Source of the DNA: Ashinkailepas kermadecensis
Lineage: Eukaryota > Arthropoda > Thecostraca > Neolepadidae
NCBI GenBank assembly: GCA_034440615.1
Contig: JAOTOM010004364.1
Location: 62,001-126,000, forward strand
DNA: 64,000 bases
Direction: 5' to 3'
The notes under the pieces are model-generated. The model saw only the letters and a list, made by a program, of their open reading frames with translations. It ran no database searches and was not told where the DNA came from. Below are positions 47,428-60,946 of the stretch, piece after piece. How positions within the stretch are numbered: the first letter of the stretch is position 1; every line of letters starts with the position of its first letter. The translations under genes were made by a program, and so were the position numbers.

Positions 47428-47435
47428 CCTGCAGT
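47428..47435. repeat. 8-bp target-site duplication CCTGCAGT (right)
   Basis: Matches 42406-42413. Confidence 0.9.
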
Positions 47436-47572
47436 GCAAATGGGTACATACTATGCATTCTTTCTGTTACCAGTTTCTGTTTCTGTTTTGTTGGATTAGG
47501 CGCTTCGGCCTACTCAGGCCATTTCGCGCCGGTTATATCAAATGAATATGGAATTAAATCGCAAAAGTCATT

Positions 47573-50500
47573 CTATAAATCCTGGAACAAGTTGGTTTGT
47601 CGGAGAAAATTGAAAAGTAGTGTGATAAGAACTGGGTGATCGTCCCCCAACAATGGGGGCAAAGAGAATGGAATGTTGTGTGTGTGGCAGTAATCGATAA
47701 GTTGTTTTCTAGGGCCATGGTATTGCGGGCAGTGTAGTAATAAATGTGGGACTGTAATATAAGTGTTACATGATGGGCATGAAGGCCGAGGTGAAGCAGA
47801 ATAAATAAATATATGTGTAAGGTAAGTGTGTCCTATGCGGATGCGCGATATAACTTTTTCTTCATGGCGGTTGATTGGAAATGATGGCATCCGAATATCG
47901 ATGACTGGTTTAATGCTTCGTAATTGTGTATGGTTTGTATTTTGTGTCCAGGTTTGGTTCCAAAAATGTCGAATGTTCTGTCGTACTGTTGATTTAATGG
48001 CGTCAAAATGTGGTTGAATTTCTGTGATGTGTGGTAATTGTAATAATTGTTTTGCGAGATGATCTGCTTCCTCGTTTCCTGGGATGCCGCAGTGACTGGG
48101 CACCCACAGGAAACGGACCTTCACGCCCATCAGATGAAGTGTTTGTAGTGATTCATAAATATAAGTATGGCAATGATGTGAAAAAGAAAGTGACGAAAGA
48201 GATTGTAAAACAGATTTGGAGTCGGAACAAATGGTGACGCTGCGCATGGGGTGACAGAGGAAACGGTTGCGAATATAACGGAGGGCAATGAGGATGGCAT
48301 GTAATTCAGCGATGAAAATTGATGTTCCGTTTGGTAAGCGATGTTGTTTTTGTATGCTCCAGAAACTACGGCATTTCTTGTAAGGTTAGCATCTTTCGAA
48401 CCGTCTGTAAAAACGAAAGGAACATGGTAATAACGAGACCGAATTTTGGTGAAATTTTTGTTTGATATATTCCGGAGAAAGCTGTGATTTTGCAGTCGTG
48501 GTGAGATAGAAAATGTGTCGTTCGGCTATCTGCCACGGTGGTGTAGTTCATGGAGAAAGAGAAGTAATGGGTGGAATAGTGAAGTGAAGTTGTTCAGAAA
48601 ATGTTTTTACCCGAGAAGCTATAGTGACACCAGTTCGCCTTTCGGCTGGACCTAAATAATCATGATATAAATTTGGGAGAATTTGTAAAGACGCGTGTGT
48701 GGGGTGGTTTGCGTGAAATTGAATTTTGGAGACGTACCTAAGTGTTTGCTGCATTCTACGGAGAGCTAGCGGAGGAATTCCCGATTCTGCTTGTAAAGAA
48801 ATAATGGGTGAAGTGGTCATTGCACCAAGTTCGATACGGATAAATTTATTTTGAATTGTGTCTAAAATGTGTAAAGAGGATGGGCTGGCACCAGCATAAA
48901 CTACTGAGCCATATTCAATGATGGGGAGTACTAAGGATTTATATAGTTGTAAAAGGGTGTGGCGATCGGCTCCTAAGGAGGTGGAAGTAATGCAGCGAAA
49001 TAGATTTAGTCGGCGAAAACATTTGTTCTGTATGTGTTTAATGTGTTGATGCATGGAAAGCCTACGATCAAAGACAACACCAAGAAATTTAAATGAATGT
49101 ACAAAAGGTATGTCATTCTGTCCATGGTGAAGTTGTGTATCTGGGTTTGGGTAGGGAGTGCATTTGCTAAAGATCATGTTTGCAGATTTGGAGGCCGCAA
49201 AATTGAAACCGTATTTGATGGACCATTGATGTACTCTGTCAAGGGCGTTTTGAAGCCGAATCAAACAATTTTCGTAATCTTTGTCTGAGCACCAAATTGC
49301 ACTATCGTCCGCGAAAAGAGAAAATGTTACATTTGCAGGCATGTCAGCGAAAAGGTCATTAATGATGATGTTAAATAAAACTGGTGATATGCAGCTTCCC
49401 TGTGGCAGTCCGTTCTGCATAATATGCTGAGTGGAGATTGATGATCGACATCTGAGGTGAAAAGAACGGCTACCAGATAGAAAACCTATTAAATAATAAG
49501 CTAAGTGTCCTTTGAAACCGAGTTGATGAATTTTGAAAAGTAATGCGGGTTTGTAGACCATATCATAAGCTTTATTAACGTCTAAAAATACTGTCACTGT
49601 GTGTTCGTGCTTTTTGTAACTCAGGCGAATATCCGTTTCTAATCTTATGAGATGATCGACTGGGCTGCGTCCATGACGAAAACCACATTGGAATGGAGAT
49701 AAAAGAGAATTTGTGTCCAGGTGCCAGGTCAGTCTTTTGCTAATCATTCTTTCAAGAAGTTTCCCCAAGCAACTGGTAAGGGCAATTGGCCGAAAATTAT
49801 TGGGGTTACTGTGATCTTTCTCGGGTTCTGGAATGGGAATGATGATTGCATTTTTCCATGTTTCAGGAAAGATATGATTTGACCATAATGAATTAAATGT
49901 GTCTAAGATGCATTGTTTGGTGTGGTCAGATAAATGTCGAAAGAAGGAATAATGTAATTTGTCAGGCCCTACTGAAGTGTTACCGGAGGAGGAAATGGCA
50001 TTCTGCGGTTCGAAAAGTTGAAAAGAAGCATTGTAGTCCTCGGTATAGACCTCGGTATTGTCGGATTGGAAGAGTTCGTGATTGGTGTGAAAAGTTTGTT
50101 GCGCATTTGGTGTGAAATTAGGTCGGTAATTTACATCGGAGCTATTATGGGCTATGGTATCAGCTATGGTATTTACTATGGTTTGTGGGTATGTAATGGT
50201 GAGATTGTGGATTTTGAGGGCCGGTAGAGATTTAAATGGGGACCGTCCGGACAAGCGTCGGATTAATTGCCATATTTTACTCAAAGGTGTTCGAAAAGTC
50301 AGATGTTGTAAATATATGGCCCATGAACGGCGCTTGGCATCGCGAATGATGCGGCGGGTCCTCGCACGTTCGCGGTTACGGATGTATAAATTTTCCTGAT
50401 CGGGATGTCGTAAATAATTTATAAATGCCCTTTTTCTTATCGCAATGGCTTTTGAAATTTCTTGACACCACCAAGGTACTGGTTTCCTTCTTGTGAATGG

Positions 50501-51353
50501 TTTTGTAAGTGGAATAGTCGTGGAAGCTGCCTCGAAAAGTGTATTTGTAATTGAGTTAATGTTTTCGACGGCAGAAATGTTGGGGTTGTATTGCATATAA
50601 GAAAGTTCCTGAAATGTTGTCCAATCGGCTCTTGAAATTTTCCAGCGGGGAATAAAACTAGGTGTGGTGTCCGTCGTCGTTGAAAAAGTGGGTGTTAATT
50701 TGATCGGGTAGTGGTCGCTGTCATGAATGTCGGTAGCAATGGTCCAGTCAAAATCGTTGGCCAGGGTCGGAGAGCATATCGATAATTCAATAGATGTTTT
50801 TGTATTATGTCCCAGGTGAAAAAATGATGCTTCTCCTGTGTTAAGTAATACTAAATTATGTCGGTCTAAAAATTGTTCAATGATGTGGCCGCGAGTGTCT
50901 ATGTGTACGCGTTTGATCCCAGGCTGGACTATGTGCGTTAAAGTCTCCGAGTAGTATGAAAGGGTTCTTGAAATGTGTTCTAAGGTTTTCTAAATGTGTC
51001 AAATTATTTGTGTTGTCGGTGTGTGGTGGAATATAGATGGAGCACACATCTATATTTCTACCATGTAAACGCAATGTACAAGCTACGGCTTGTAATTGTG
51101 TATTAAGTGTAATTTGTGTATGTGTGTAATCATTGTTTATGTAAAGTGCGGTACCGCCACTGCGGTGTGTTTCACGTACCTCGTCGTGGCGGTACAGCGA
51201 GTAATTACAGATATTGAAATTATATGGATCGGTGGGTAAGAACCAGGTTTCCTGAAGTGCAATGAGAATGGGAGCGAGTAAACTAAAGAATGCTTTGATT
51301 TCTGCCCATTTCGATATTAAACTCCGGCAATTCCACTGTAAAAAACCCGACAT
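47573..51353 (-). pseudogene. LINE ORF2: endonuclease, reverse transcriptase, RNase H (broken)
   Basis: The start MSGFLQWNCRSL at 51353 is 16 bases after the ORF1 stop. The APE-type endonuclease shows WNCRSL, LQETW, GGTALYI, SIYIPP, LLGDFNAHSPAW and (after a frame change near 50925) DSDHYPI. The reverse transcriptase frame shows NFRPIALTSCLGKLLERM, motif A FLDVNKAYDMV, motif B GLPQGSCISPVLFN and an intact FADD. A TGA at 48548-48550 precedes PPWQIAERH, followed by frame changes near 48450 and 48365. RNase H shows FTDGSK, IAELHA, SDSKSVL and WVPSHCGIPGNEEADHLAK. The C-terminus carries a CPSC-x9-H-x4-C zinc-knuckle-like motif. Catalytic residues are intact but the frame is not. Confidence 0.9.
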
Positions 51354-51369
51354 CAGAAAGATAAAATAA

Positions 51370-52880
51370 TTAATGTTTCTCGGCACCTTTCGGTGCATGG
51401 CGCAGCCACAATTTCAATTCTGTCGGGTATGTGTGTTGGGTGCGGGCGGTCGAAGTCGACCCGCCCGATCCGTCCGGCCGACCAGTAACCTTGGAAGGTT
51501 CACGGCGGTCGGCCACTGCCGCGGGGGATGCCCGCCGGCTGGGTTGAGTTGGTCGAGTCACGCGGGCGCCGGCCGGCGTTGAACGCGCCGGGCTTGGTCG
51601 GCGTCCCACCGAAGTGGAACTCATTTCCCCTGCAGCCGAATGGCTGTGGGGTCTGGTATTCCTTGTGACTTGAGTTTGTGGAGCCGGAGTGGTCTGTTTG
51701 TTGGGAGCCAGGGTGGTTTGTGTCGGAGTGGTCTGATTGTTGGGAGCCAGGGTGGTTTGTGTGGGTGTGGTCAGTGGAGTAAGTTTTTTTAGTCGAGCTA
51801 AACCGGGAATCATGTCTGTTTGCATCGAGGCAGAAGTAGTGTTGACGCGACGTGTGGGGGGAGCTACGGTGGCCGCCTGAGCATACGTTTTTGTTGACGG
51901 GGAGGTGGTTTCGAAGACCGTCGGGCCTGGGGGTATGACACCCCGGTCGTGGCCTTCACAGCGCAGACCTCCTTCTCCTTGCGCCATGCTGGACAGAGAG
52001 GTGATGTGGCCAGGTGGTCGGGTGTGTTGCAGTTGAGACAGTGGACAGGTTTGGAGCAGGTGGAATCAGGATGGGGTGATTCACCACACTTTGGGCAGCG
52101 TGCTGTTTGGCGACAAGTCTTGCTGCCATGCCCAAAGCGCTGACAATTGAAACAGCGAAGAGGATTAGGAATAAAGACACGGACTTGGAATCGTAGGTAT
52201 CCGGCGAGTAGGGTCTTGGGAAGAGTGGTAGAATTGAAGGTAAGGACAAGGAGGCTCGTATCACGTTTCTGGCCATCTTTGGAGGATGTGATGCGGCGGA
52301 CGTGGGTCACCCCCTCCGGCCTGAGCTTCGCTTGAATATCTTCCTCAGACATGAAGCGGAGCTCCGGCGCGAAGACGGTGCCCTTGGTGGAATTGCGGTT
52401 GGAGTGGAGTGAAATGGTCACGGATTTACCACAAAATGTGGTGGTGTGGAGGAGGGCTTTGGTTTAGGCTCGGGATTGGGTTTTAATGACCAAGGTTCCG
52501 TTCGCAGGGGCTTCAATGTCGGGATTGGCTAGGGAGCAGATGGCAAGGAGTTGTTTAGTCGGCCAGAAAACATTGATACGGCGGAAGGAAACGGATTCCT
52601 CGACAGGCTTGACTACAATGTAAGAGCCAGCACTGTCGAGGTAGGGTTCAATGGGCTGGATGGGTTCAGGTTGGGAGGGCGTGGTCTGGTTCGAGCGTGG
52701 GTCAGCGGCGTGGAGAGTGATGGTCTGGTCTGGATTGCGAGGCGAGGCCGTGGTCTTGGGACGAGCAGGGTTCGGCGAGGCGCAAAGGGCTTCCATGGCG
52801 TCATCAAGGGGAATAGTTCGGCGCGGGTCATCAACAATTCCATCAATCGAGGGAGCATCAGGGGCCAGGTCCGTGTTCAT
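51370..52880 (-). pseudogene. LINE ORF1: nucleic-acid-binding gag-like protein (broken)
   Basis: It starts MNTDLAPDAPSIDG at 52880. An in-frame TAA lies at 52464-52466, after which the same frame continues. The C-terminal half has three CCHC knuckles: CFNCQRFGHGSKTC and CPKCGESPHPDSTC (both C-x2-C-x4-H-x4-C) and CLNCNTPDHLATSPLC (C-x2-C-x4-H-x6-C), then CPAWRKEKEV. A frame change near 51900 leads into a Thr/Pro/Ser-rich tail (including a duplicated TTPTQTTLAPN) that ends at 51370, just before ORF2. Confidence 0.88.
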
Positions 52881-53121
52881 GCGATGGTCGTCGGGTGTGG
52901 TCAGAGGAGGAAAATCCGAGTTTGAGTCCGTTGGCGAGCATGGGTCGGTGTCCTTTTTTCGTTTTTCCCCATCGCGGGGAAAAAACCCTACCTAATACGA
53001 TTTAAATATAGACGGAGGACACACAGACAATGGACAACGAATATACGACGACGATTAAATCCGTGCGGGGTGATGGGTGTCACCCCGAGACAAGAAAAGA
53101 AAAGCGGAAGGAGCAACGGGT

Positions 53122-53539
53122 TGTAAGAGAGTTAGTTTTTGAGCGTCTTGATCCCATATAATTCAGCAATACCCCTTCGTTCATGGCGCGACAAGTACCC
53201 GGCTCCGAGACTGGCGCCTGCCTGTCTGGTGCCTACGTAAGCAGCCACCGCCCGACCCAACGAGGCCGTTCGTTGGACTTTACACCTCCCCTCCCTCTTT
53301 CCGGCTAACACCCCGCCAACCAGGCGCCCACCACGTGACCCCTAGCCGACCGGCGCGTACCGCCGCCGTCGTTAATGCTAGATGTAACTGTGTTCACATA
53401 AAGTTATACGTTTGGCTGTCCCGTAACCGTAATTGATATAATCCCGTAAGCCTTGCGATTGTAAAAGTGTACCGTAAACGTAACGCATCGTCACCGCCAC
53501 TAGAAATAGACCATTTCCCCTTCTAGAAGGCCGTCGACA
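53122..53539. mobile_element. Diverged LTR, relative of the one at 4744-5486
   Basis: Starts TGTAAGAGAGTTAG and matches the first ~95 bases of the other LTR at landmarks such as ATCCCAT-AATTCAGC, CCCCT-CGTTCATG and CGACAA. A possible right end is GGCCGTCGACA at 53539. It would be 418 bp against 743, so it has an internal deletion or the end is misplaced. No flanking duplication was found; the left flank has been replaced by the LINE. Confidence 0.6.
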
Positions 53540-54697
53540 TGGATATGACGTCATGGAGGCTTCTGCGGCCCTCGACCAATCCGCGACCGGGGGTCTCCCG
53601 AAGTCACTAGCGCCCGTGCGGCCCCAGCCAGTCGTTCTTGAATACTCTGACCGAGCGGACCGCTGCTACGCGTGCGCGCTTCCCAACTAAATTCGACTTC
53701 TAAATTCATAGGAAAGGCAGTATCACGGCTTACCTTCCCAGGAGAACGTACTGTACGGTGTCTGTAGTTCTCGTGTGATCGTGGAGTGCTGCAGTGCAAT
53801 ACAGGGCAGCAAAAGGTACTGGTACTTTCGTGACTGGAGTTATCGCGAACAAGAGGTTGCTAGACTTTCGCGTGCCAATAAGGACTTTCCTACAGGGTGT
53901 CACCCCTCGAAAATGAAAAATAAATTGCAATAAACAGCAGTCAGTCAGGCCAAAACTGGCGCGGCGGAGTAATCAATGGGCTCTGGATATGCTCGAGCAG
54001 ATAGCAATGAGTACTCCATGTTCTGTTACCAGGTATTATGCTGGTAGCATACAGCTATCATACAGCTATCATGCAGACAATCCAGGACTATTTGACTGCT
54101 CCAGTTAGTATGATGAGCTCAACTGCTCATTCCTGTATTCCTACAGTCGACAGAGGTGACAGAATAATGGGTGAGAAAAGAGAATGATTTACATTCTGGT
54201 GGATTTAACGCAAGCCATACAGAAGCACTGGAACATGACTTCAAATTTCCTTCGTCTCTACCTATCCGCTTTGCGGTATTTCGCGCACCCCTCCCTGGTA
54301 CAGTCTCTGTGACCCCGAGTCACGTTCGGATCGAGATGCCGCTGCCCTTGCCGCTTAGAGAACATTGAGGAAACAAGGAAACGGAACGCTGTTCAAAAGT
54401 ATGTAAGATGACACCTCTGCCACGGACTGATTCAAATGGATGCCGCAAGGACATGCCCCCCTCCAGATGCCGATCTGGGTTCATGTCACAAGTGCCCCAG
54501 CTCACAAGTTCCCCGGCTCATAAATGCTAAAGCCTATTAAATCTGGCACATTTTAGTACTTATGAAACTTGGGGGTACTTGTGAGCCGGGAAGCTTATGA
54601 GTGTCTCCTGCCGATCCTAGTGTCGGGGAGGTGGCCCCCAGCCGCTCTCTTTACTCAGACTTCGTTCATGCGTCCCATGCCGCTCAGCAGAACCTGG
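53540..54697. other. Unassigned stretch
   Basis: GGGTGTCACCCC at 53897 also occurs at 53075 in the LINE 5' UTR, probably by chance. CAGCTATCATACAGCTATCATGCAG (about 54050-54075) is a tiny duplication. No gene seen. Confidence 0.4.
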
Positions 54698-54855
54698 AGA
54701 GTTCCTGGGTGCGAACCCGAAGAGTTCCTGGGTGCGAACCTGGAGAGTTCCTGGGTGCGAACACGAAGAGTTCCTGGGTGCGAACCTGGGGAGTTCCTGG
54801 GTGCGAACCCGAAGAGTTCCTGGGTGCAAGCCTGAGAAGTTCCTGAGAAGTTATT
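54698..54855. repeat. 23-bp repeat, about 7 copies
   Basis: Unit AGAGTTCCTGGGTGCGAACC then three bases (CGA/TGG alternate). Confidence 0.93.
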
Positions 54856-55310
54856 TTTTTCAGCGTTCAAACTTGCAACGAGGTTTTTACCTGTCAAATA
54901 TTGTATGGTTAGAGTTCGCTTGAAGATCTCTCATTCCGCAAACATATGGGTTGTCCAGTTCCTCGGCCTTGCCCACTAGCAATGGCCACCCACGCCTACA
55001 CTAGCTGGGTGTGATGCATTACCTGAACACTAATATTCACTGAATTCACTTGAAGCTTGTTCTGAGAAGCTCAGAAGCCCACAGAGCCGATGTTGAGCTA
55101 ATTCTGAACTGCTGCGCAGTTTGTGTATGTAGGTCATGCCGCGGCTGGCGTCCTGATTTAGCCCCCTCACCAGCCGCTGTCCTGCCAGTGATTTTGCCGA
55201 CTTCTCGGAAGAACTGCAGCCGAGTGGTGAATACTGATGCTTAATTCGTGCAGTGACGATGAGGAAAAATGGACGAATCAACTGATACGCTGTACATATA
55301 TACCTGTATA
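54856..55310. other. Unassigned stretch
   Basis: No recognised feature. Confidence 0.4.
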
Positions 55311-56610
<1,300 letters not shown>

Positions 56611-56614
56611 GTCA

Positions 56615-57345
56615 TTTTACCGTGTGTTTATATGTGTCTGTGTCGAGGCATTACCGTGTGTTTAGCTGTACCTGTATCGAGGCATTACCGTGTGTATATA
56701 TGTACCTGTGTCGAGGCATTACCGTGTGTTTATATCTACCTGTGTCGAACTACTACACCTAGTTATCCATCACATCTGTGTCGAGGCACTGTACCTGGTT
56801 ATCCATCACATCTGTGTCGAGGCACTGTACCTGGTTATCCATCACACCTGTGTCGAGGCACTGTACCTGGTTATCCATCACACCTGTGTCGAGACACTGT
56901 ACCTGGTTATCCATCACATCTGTGTCGAGGCACTGTACCTGGTTATCCATCACATTTGTGTCGAGGCACTGTACCTGGTTATCCATCACATCTGTGTCGA
57001 GGCACTGTACCTGGTTATCCATCACATCTGTGTCGAGGCACTGTACCTGGTTATCCATCACATTTGTGTCGAGGCACTGTACCTGGTTATCCATCACACC
57101 TGTGTCGAGACACTGTACCTGGTTATCCATCACATCTGTGTCGAGGCACTGCACCTGGTTATCCATCACACCTGTGTCGAGACACTGTACCTGGTTATCC
57201 ATCACACCTGTGTCGAGACACTGTACCTGGTTATCCATCACATCTGTGTCGAGGCACTGTACCTGGTTATCCATCACATTTGTGTCGAGGCACTGTACCT
57301 GGTTATCCATCACACCTGTGTCGAGACACTGCACCCGGTCATCCA
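56615..57345. repeat. 36-bp minisatellite, about 16 copies, with a related left edge
   Basis: Main unit TGTGTCGAGGCACTGTACCT then GGTTATCCATCACATC (56755-57345). The left edge (56615-56755) has four copies of a related but different unit, CCGTGTGTTTATATGTACCT then GTGTCGAGGCATTA. All frames lack stops, so 200-280 codon frames on both strands are artefacts. Confidence 0.96.
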
Positions 57346-58050
57346 CCAGATCAAACAATTTTCATGGTGTCTGAACTCACCGGAAGTGAAGCCAAAATAC
57401 GACCGTCTTGAGTCATCGAGAAAAGCACAGGCCTTTCTCGAGTAAAGCGCACGTATATGCACGCGAAAGGCCGACTCCGCTTACCACAGACGTTCGCAGG
57501 TTGGGTCTCAGAGGAATATCCACAGATCGCTTGCAGGCTTTCGTTTTTAACGGTGGCGGGGTGTGACGGCAGATGAAGAGTGGAGCTTTACGTCCAACGA
57601 GCTTTTCTTTTGCGAAGAGTGAAGCTTTACGTCCTTTACGTCATCCAGAAGACTGGGTTAATCTAGGCTTTAAAATGGAAATGTGGAATCCCGTTCTCCT
57701 GGCAGCACCGGCAGCTCTAATAAACTGTAGCTATTCAGCCTGGGAAGCCTTCCATTCATCCTTATTAAAGCTTTCTTTTGATCCTTCTACTGAAACAGGA
57801 GCGAAGAGCTTTAGTGGTAAAAACGTGGTATATATTTGTACTATTTCACCTTAACCTTGCAATTCATCTACTTCTCAAAGTCCAATGATAGATGACATAA
57901 TACTGTCTTTGGCCCAGATCAAACTTTTTCAGTCAATGCCCAAAGGCATTGATGATTCACCACAAAACAAGTTTCTCCAGAGGTACAGATGGAGCGAAGT
58001 TAGTTTCTGTCGGTAGCTTTAGTACCAAGTTCGGCAGCCACATCATAGCT
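57346..58050. other. Unassigned stretch
   Basis: A small duplication, GAAGAGTG-AGCTTTACGTCC, at 57573 and 57614. No gene recognised. Confidence 0.4.
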
Positions 58051-58061
58051 GCAGTGTTCGA

Positions 58062-58345
58062 GCTTGCCGACAGCTGTTCCGCCGCGTCGCGGTACCCGGT
58101 ACGACGCGCTAGCTGCCATGCCAGCGTCTATGTGCCGATTGCCGGCCGACTGCCCCTCTTCACTTCCGCCGGATATGGCGGGTCATGCGGTACGGCAGCC
58201 GGTTAGTGGTGTGTGGAGAGCCGCCAGCGCTCAGGGAGTCGCTGAGGAGTTGGTGGTGAGGGTGGACTGTCACGCTGCTCTGAGCACTCACTGAGTTCAC
58301 GTAGGCGGCCAGACATCCCCCCCCCCCCCACCCCCCGGCTGCCAC
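58062..58345. repeat. Dispersed repeat, copy B
   Basis: Homologue of 19915-20190, same orientation, with matching blocks listed there. A long C run (58317-58329) follows the right part. Confidence 0.75.
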
Positions 58346-58900
58346 CCGTCACCGTTCGAAAGTCTAGCAAATATCTGAGGGCAGTCAGTAGCAGTTTTTT
58401 TTCGAACCAAGTGCTCGCGAACCAGATACTCAAATTAGGCATTATCACCAGCCACAAGAAGCCGTGAGGATCTAGTTGAAGCCCAGCTTGATAGTACAAA
58501 GGCCTTTGCAAGATACAAAGGGCTTTTAACGAGTACTAATTGCTATACCATATTGTTGTGTTTGCTTTGCTAATTGCATGCCATTCCGCTACGACGGAAT
58601 CATGACCTATTCATGACCATTTGGCTTCATATCAAATCCTACAATTCGTTGTATTGATTAGCGTTTTATACTAATTTCTGAAATAGGCAGTTGTAGGATG
58701 TTGCTGGATTAAGGCTTAATATCTCGAATAGTTGCGCTCGACTCAATGAAACCTATTAATGGCAGACTATTACAGATGTGTGCCCAGAATAAAACTCCAT
58801 GTTTCGTGTTAAGTTGGAAGTAAAGTTTGCGACATGGTTTTCGGTTTGCTTCCATTCTACGCCAGGCGTCCGTCTGTGAGACGTTATTGTTCTGGCCAGT
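58346..58900. other. Unassigned stretch
   Basis: No recognised feature. Confidence 0.4.
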
Positions 58901-58904
58901 TCTG

Positions 58905-59515
58905 ACAGGGGCTGTCTGTCATGACTATCGGACCGTCTGTCAGGACTATCTGTGACTGTATGTGAGGACTATTGGTGACTGTCTGTCAGGACTATCGGTG
59001 ACTGTCTGGCAGGCCTATCGGTGACTGTCTGTCAAGAACATTAGTGGCTGGCTGTCAGGACTATCGGTGACTGTCTGTCAGGACCATCAATGACCGTCTG
59101 TCAGGACTGTCAGTAACTGTATGTCAGGACTATCACTGACTGTCTTCCAGGACCACCAGTGACTGTATGTCATGACTATCAGTGACTGTCCGTCAGGACT
59201 ATCAATGGATGAATGTCAGGACTATCAGTGAATGTCTGTCAGGACCATCAGTGACTCTGTCAGGACCGTCGGTGACTGTCTGTCAGGACCATCGGTGGCT
59301 GTCTGTCAGGACTATCGGTGACTCTCTGTCAAGACTATCGGCGACTATCTGTCAGGACTATCGGTGGCTGTCTGCCAGGACCATCAGTGACTGTCTGTCA
59401 GGACCATCAGTGACTGTCTGTCAGGACCATCAGTGACTGTCTGTCAGGACTGTTTGTCTGGGACTGTCAGTCAGGACAGTCTGTCAGAGCCTGTCTCTCA
59501 GGGCTATCTGTCAGG
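58905..59515. repeat. 23-bp degenerate minisatellite, about 26 copies
   Basis: Unit around GACTGTCTGTCAGGACTATC then GGT. Moderately diverged; the right end breaks down into GACTGT/CAGTCAGGACAG. Confidence 0.93.
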
Positions 59516-60934
59516 ATATCAAGTGGTGGATTTCATGGGCGACATACATCTGGAAAAGTTGCGGATTTTAGTTCAGCAGAAATCCGTACTAAATCTCCGA
59601 AAGAACTTAGTAGCAATGGGGCACTGAATTTTTGGATGTCAACGTCGATGCAACCGACGACAGCTGTAAAGCATCAGCATACCGGAAGAGGAGCGGTCAG
59701 AGATAGTATATGCTCACATACAGTGAATGCCCACAGCGATACAATGCCAGCGTCATCAGGACCTTTGTCGGACGTACCACCGAAAACTGCTCGGAGTGCA
59801 TTGTATTTGATGATGAATTGCTGAGACATCAACAGCTGCTGATCAACAGTGATGGGCATACAAATAGCGATGTAGATGCAAACATTGAATCAGTACATGA
59901 ATGGGAATACAAATGGCCGGCAGTGCGAGGAGTCAAAAGGCGAGATATGCCTCCTTTCATTGCCTTACTGTGACTAGGTGAGCTCATAATACCAGACAGA
60001 TGAGGAAGTCAACCAGGAGATAATTCGAGGGAAAAAACATGCAGCATGTATCAGACGTGCGACTGTTCAGCTTTCGATTCATCATCGCGGTAAAAACAGA
60101 GCTGCTCCACTCATGAGAAAATTCCCGCCAAAAGCAGCACAAGTTGAAAGCAACAGATGCTGCAAACCGATTGGCATACTCACATGAGGAATACAGGCCT
60201 CACAACGACGTACCATGTATTGGTGCAACAAGTACTATGTTTCCCCGGCGGCTGCCAATGCATCTAAGGGACGGCACATGGGCCGCACACGTGCTACATG
60301 CTACAGAGGCATGGGACGTCCCTAACCAGAGACACCGCAAAATAATGCAGAAGCTGTGAAAATGTGCCACGAGTAATTGGAAAATATGAAGTGGACGCAT
60401 GGTTGTGACACACGCTTCGTCATTGGCAGAACACTCGCAGTCAAGCATGCAACTCGCGAATGATCGGTGTATGAGAAGCCAGACTAGAATTGCAGACACA
60501 GAGCGAATATTTGGAGACAGTACCGGAGTCGCAGCCAAGTGCCCCCACCCCCTCCTTAGCACCCAAAATGTACACATCAAGCAAGAACTTTTAATATTTT
60601 TCCACGCGCAATCAGGAATCCTCGGTGTGCGAAGCTTGCCGAAGGCTGTCTATAATGTATTACATTATTCGCCCCCCCCCTCCCCCCTAAGAAAATCCGG
60701 ACTGTGCCCCTGGGCAATATTCCTTACCTCCGGCCATTTTGCAAATTTCTGCGCAAGGTGATCAATGTGAGTTCAATATTTGATTCGTCTGTCCACCCAC
60801 ACATCGAGAAGCTTAGCAACTGATTTGAATGTGATCCGATTTCCGTTGATCTTGATTGGTGGGTCTGCGCCACGGCGCTTGCGGCGAGAATGAACAGTGA
60901 TGACCCTCGGCGTGCACAGCATTGAGCCTGTTTT
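59516..60934. other. Unassigned, possibly an old element
   Basis: Fragments such as HEWEYKWPAVRGVKRRDMPP (about 59900-59960) hint at decayed coding sequence, but I recognise no family. A C-run with CCGGACTGTGCCCCTG (about 60672-60712) resembles an element end. No duplications found. Confidence 0.35.
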
Positions 60935-60946
60935 ATCGCGCCAATC

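Larger units (their letters stand above)
47450..53121 (-). mobile_element. Nearly full-length I-clade LINE
   Basis: A minus-strand non-LTR retrotransposon with 5' UTR (about 52881-53121), ORF1, ORF2 and a short 3' UTR ending near 47450 in CAACAAAACAGAAACAGAAA-type sequence. The ORF1 zinc knuckles, endonuclease, reverse transcriptase and downstream RNase H give the domain order of the I clade. Both ORFs carry only a few stops and frameshifts, so the insertion is fairly young though inactive. Exact ends and duplications were not resolved; the 5' end abuts an LTR fragment at 53122. Confidence 0.85.

Noticed and set aside
46323..47639. 438-codon plus-strand open frame
   Set aside because: It is produced by the 21-bp repeat (seven codons per unit), with frame-shifted LLCNPGG/AILGASF readings and no coding signal; its end runs into the 3' end of the opposite-strand LINE.
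53075..53909. Element bounded by GGGTGTCACCCC
   Set aside because: The motif is a short near-palindrome inside the LINE 5' UTR on one side; no other end features support an insertion.
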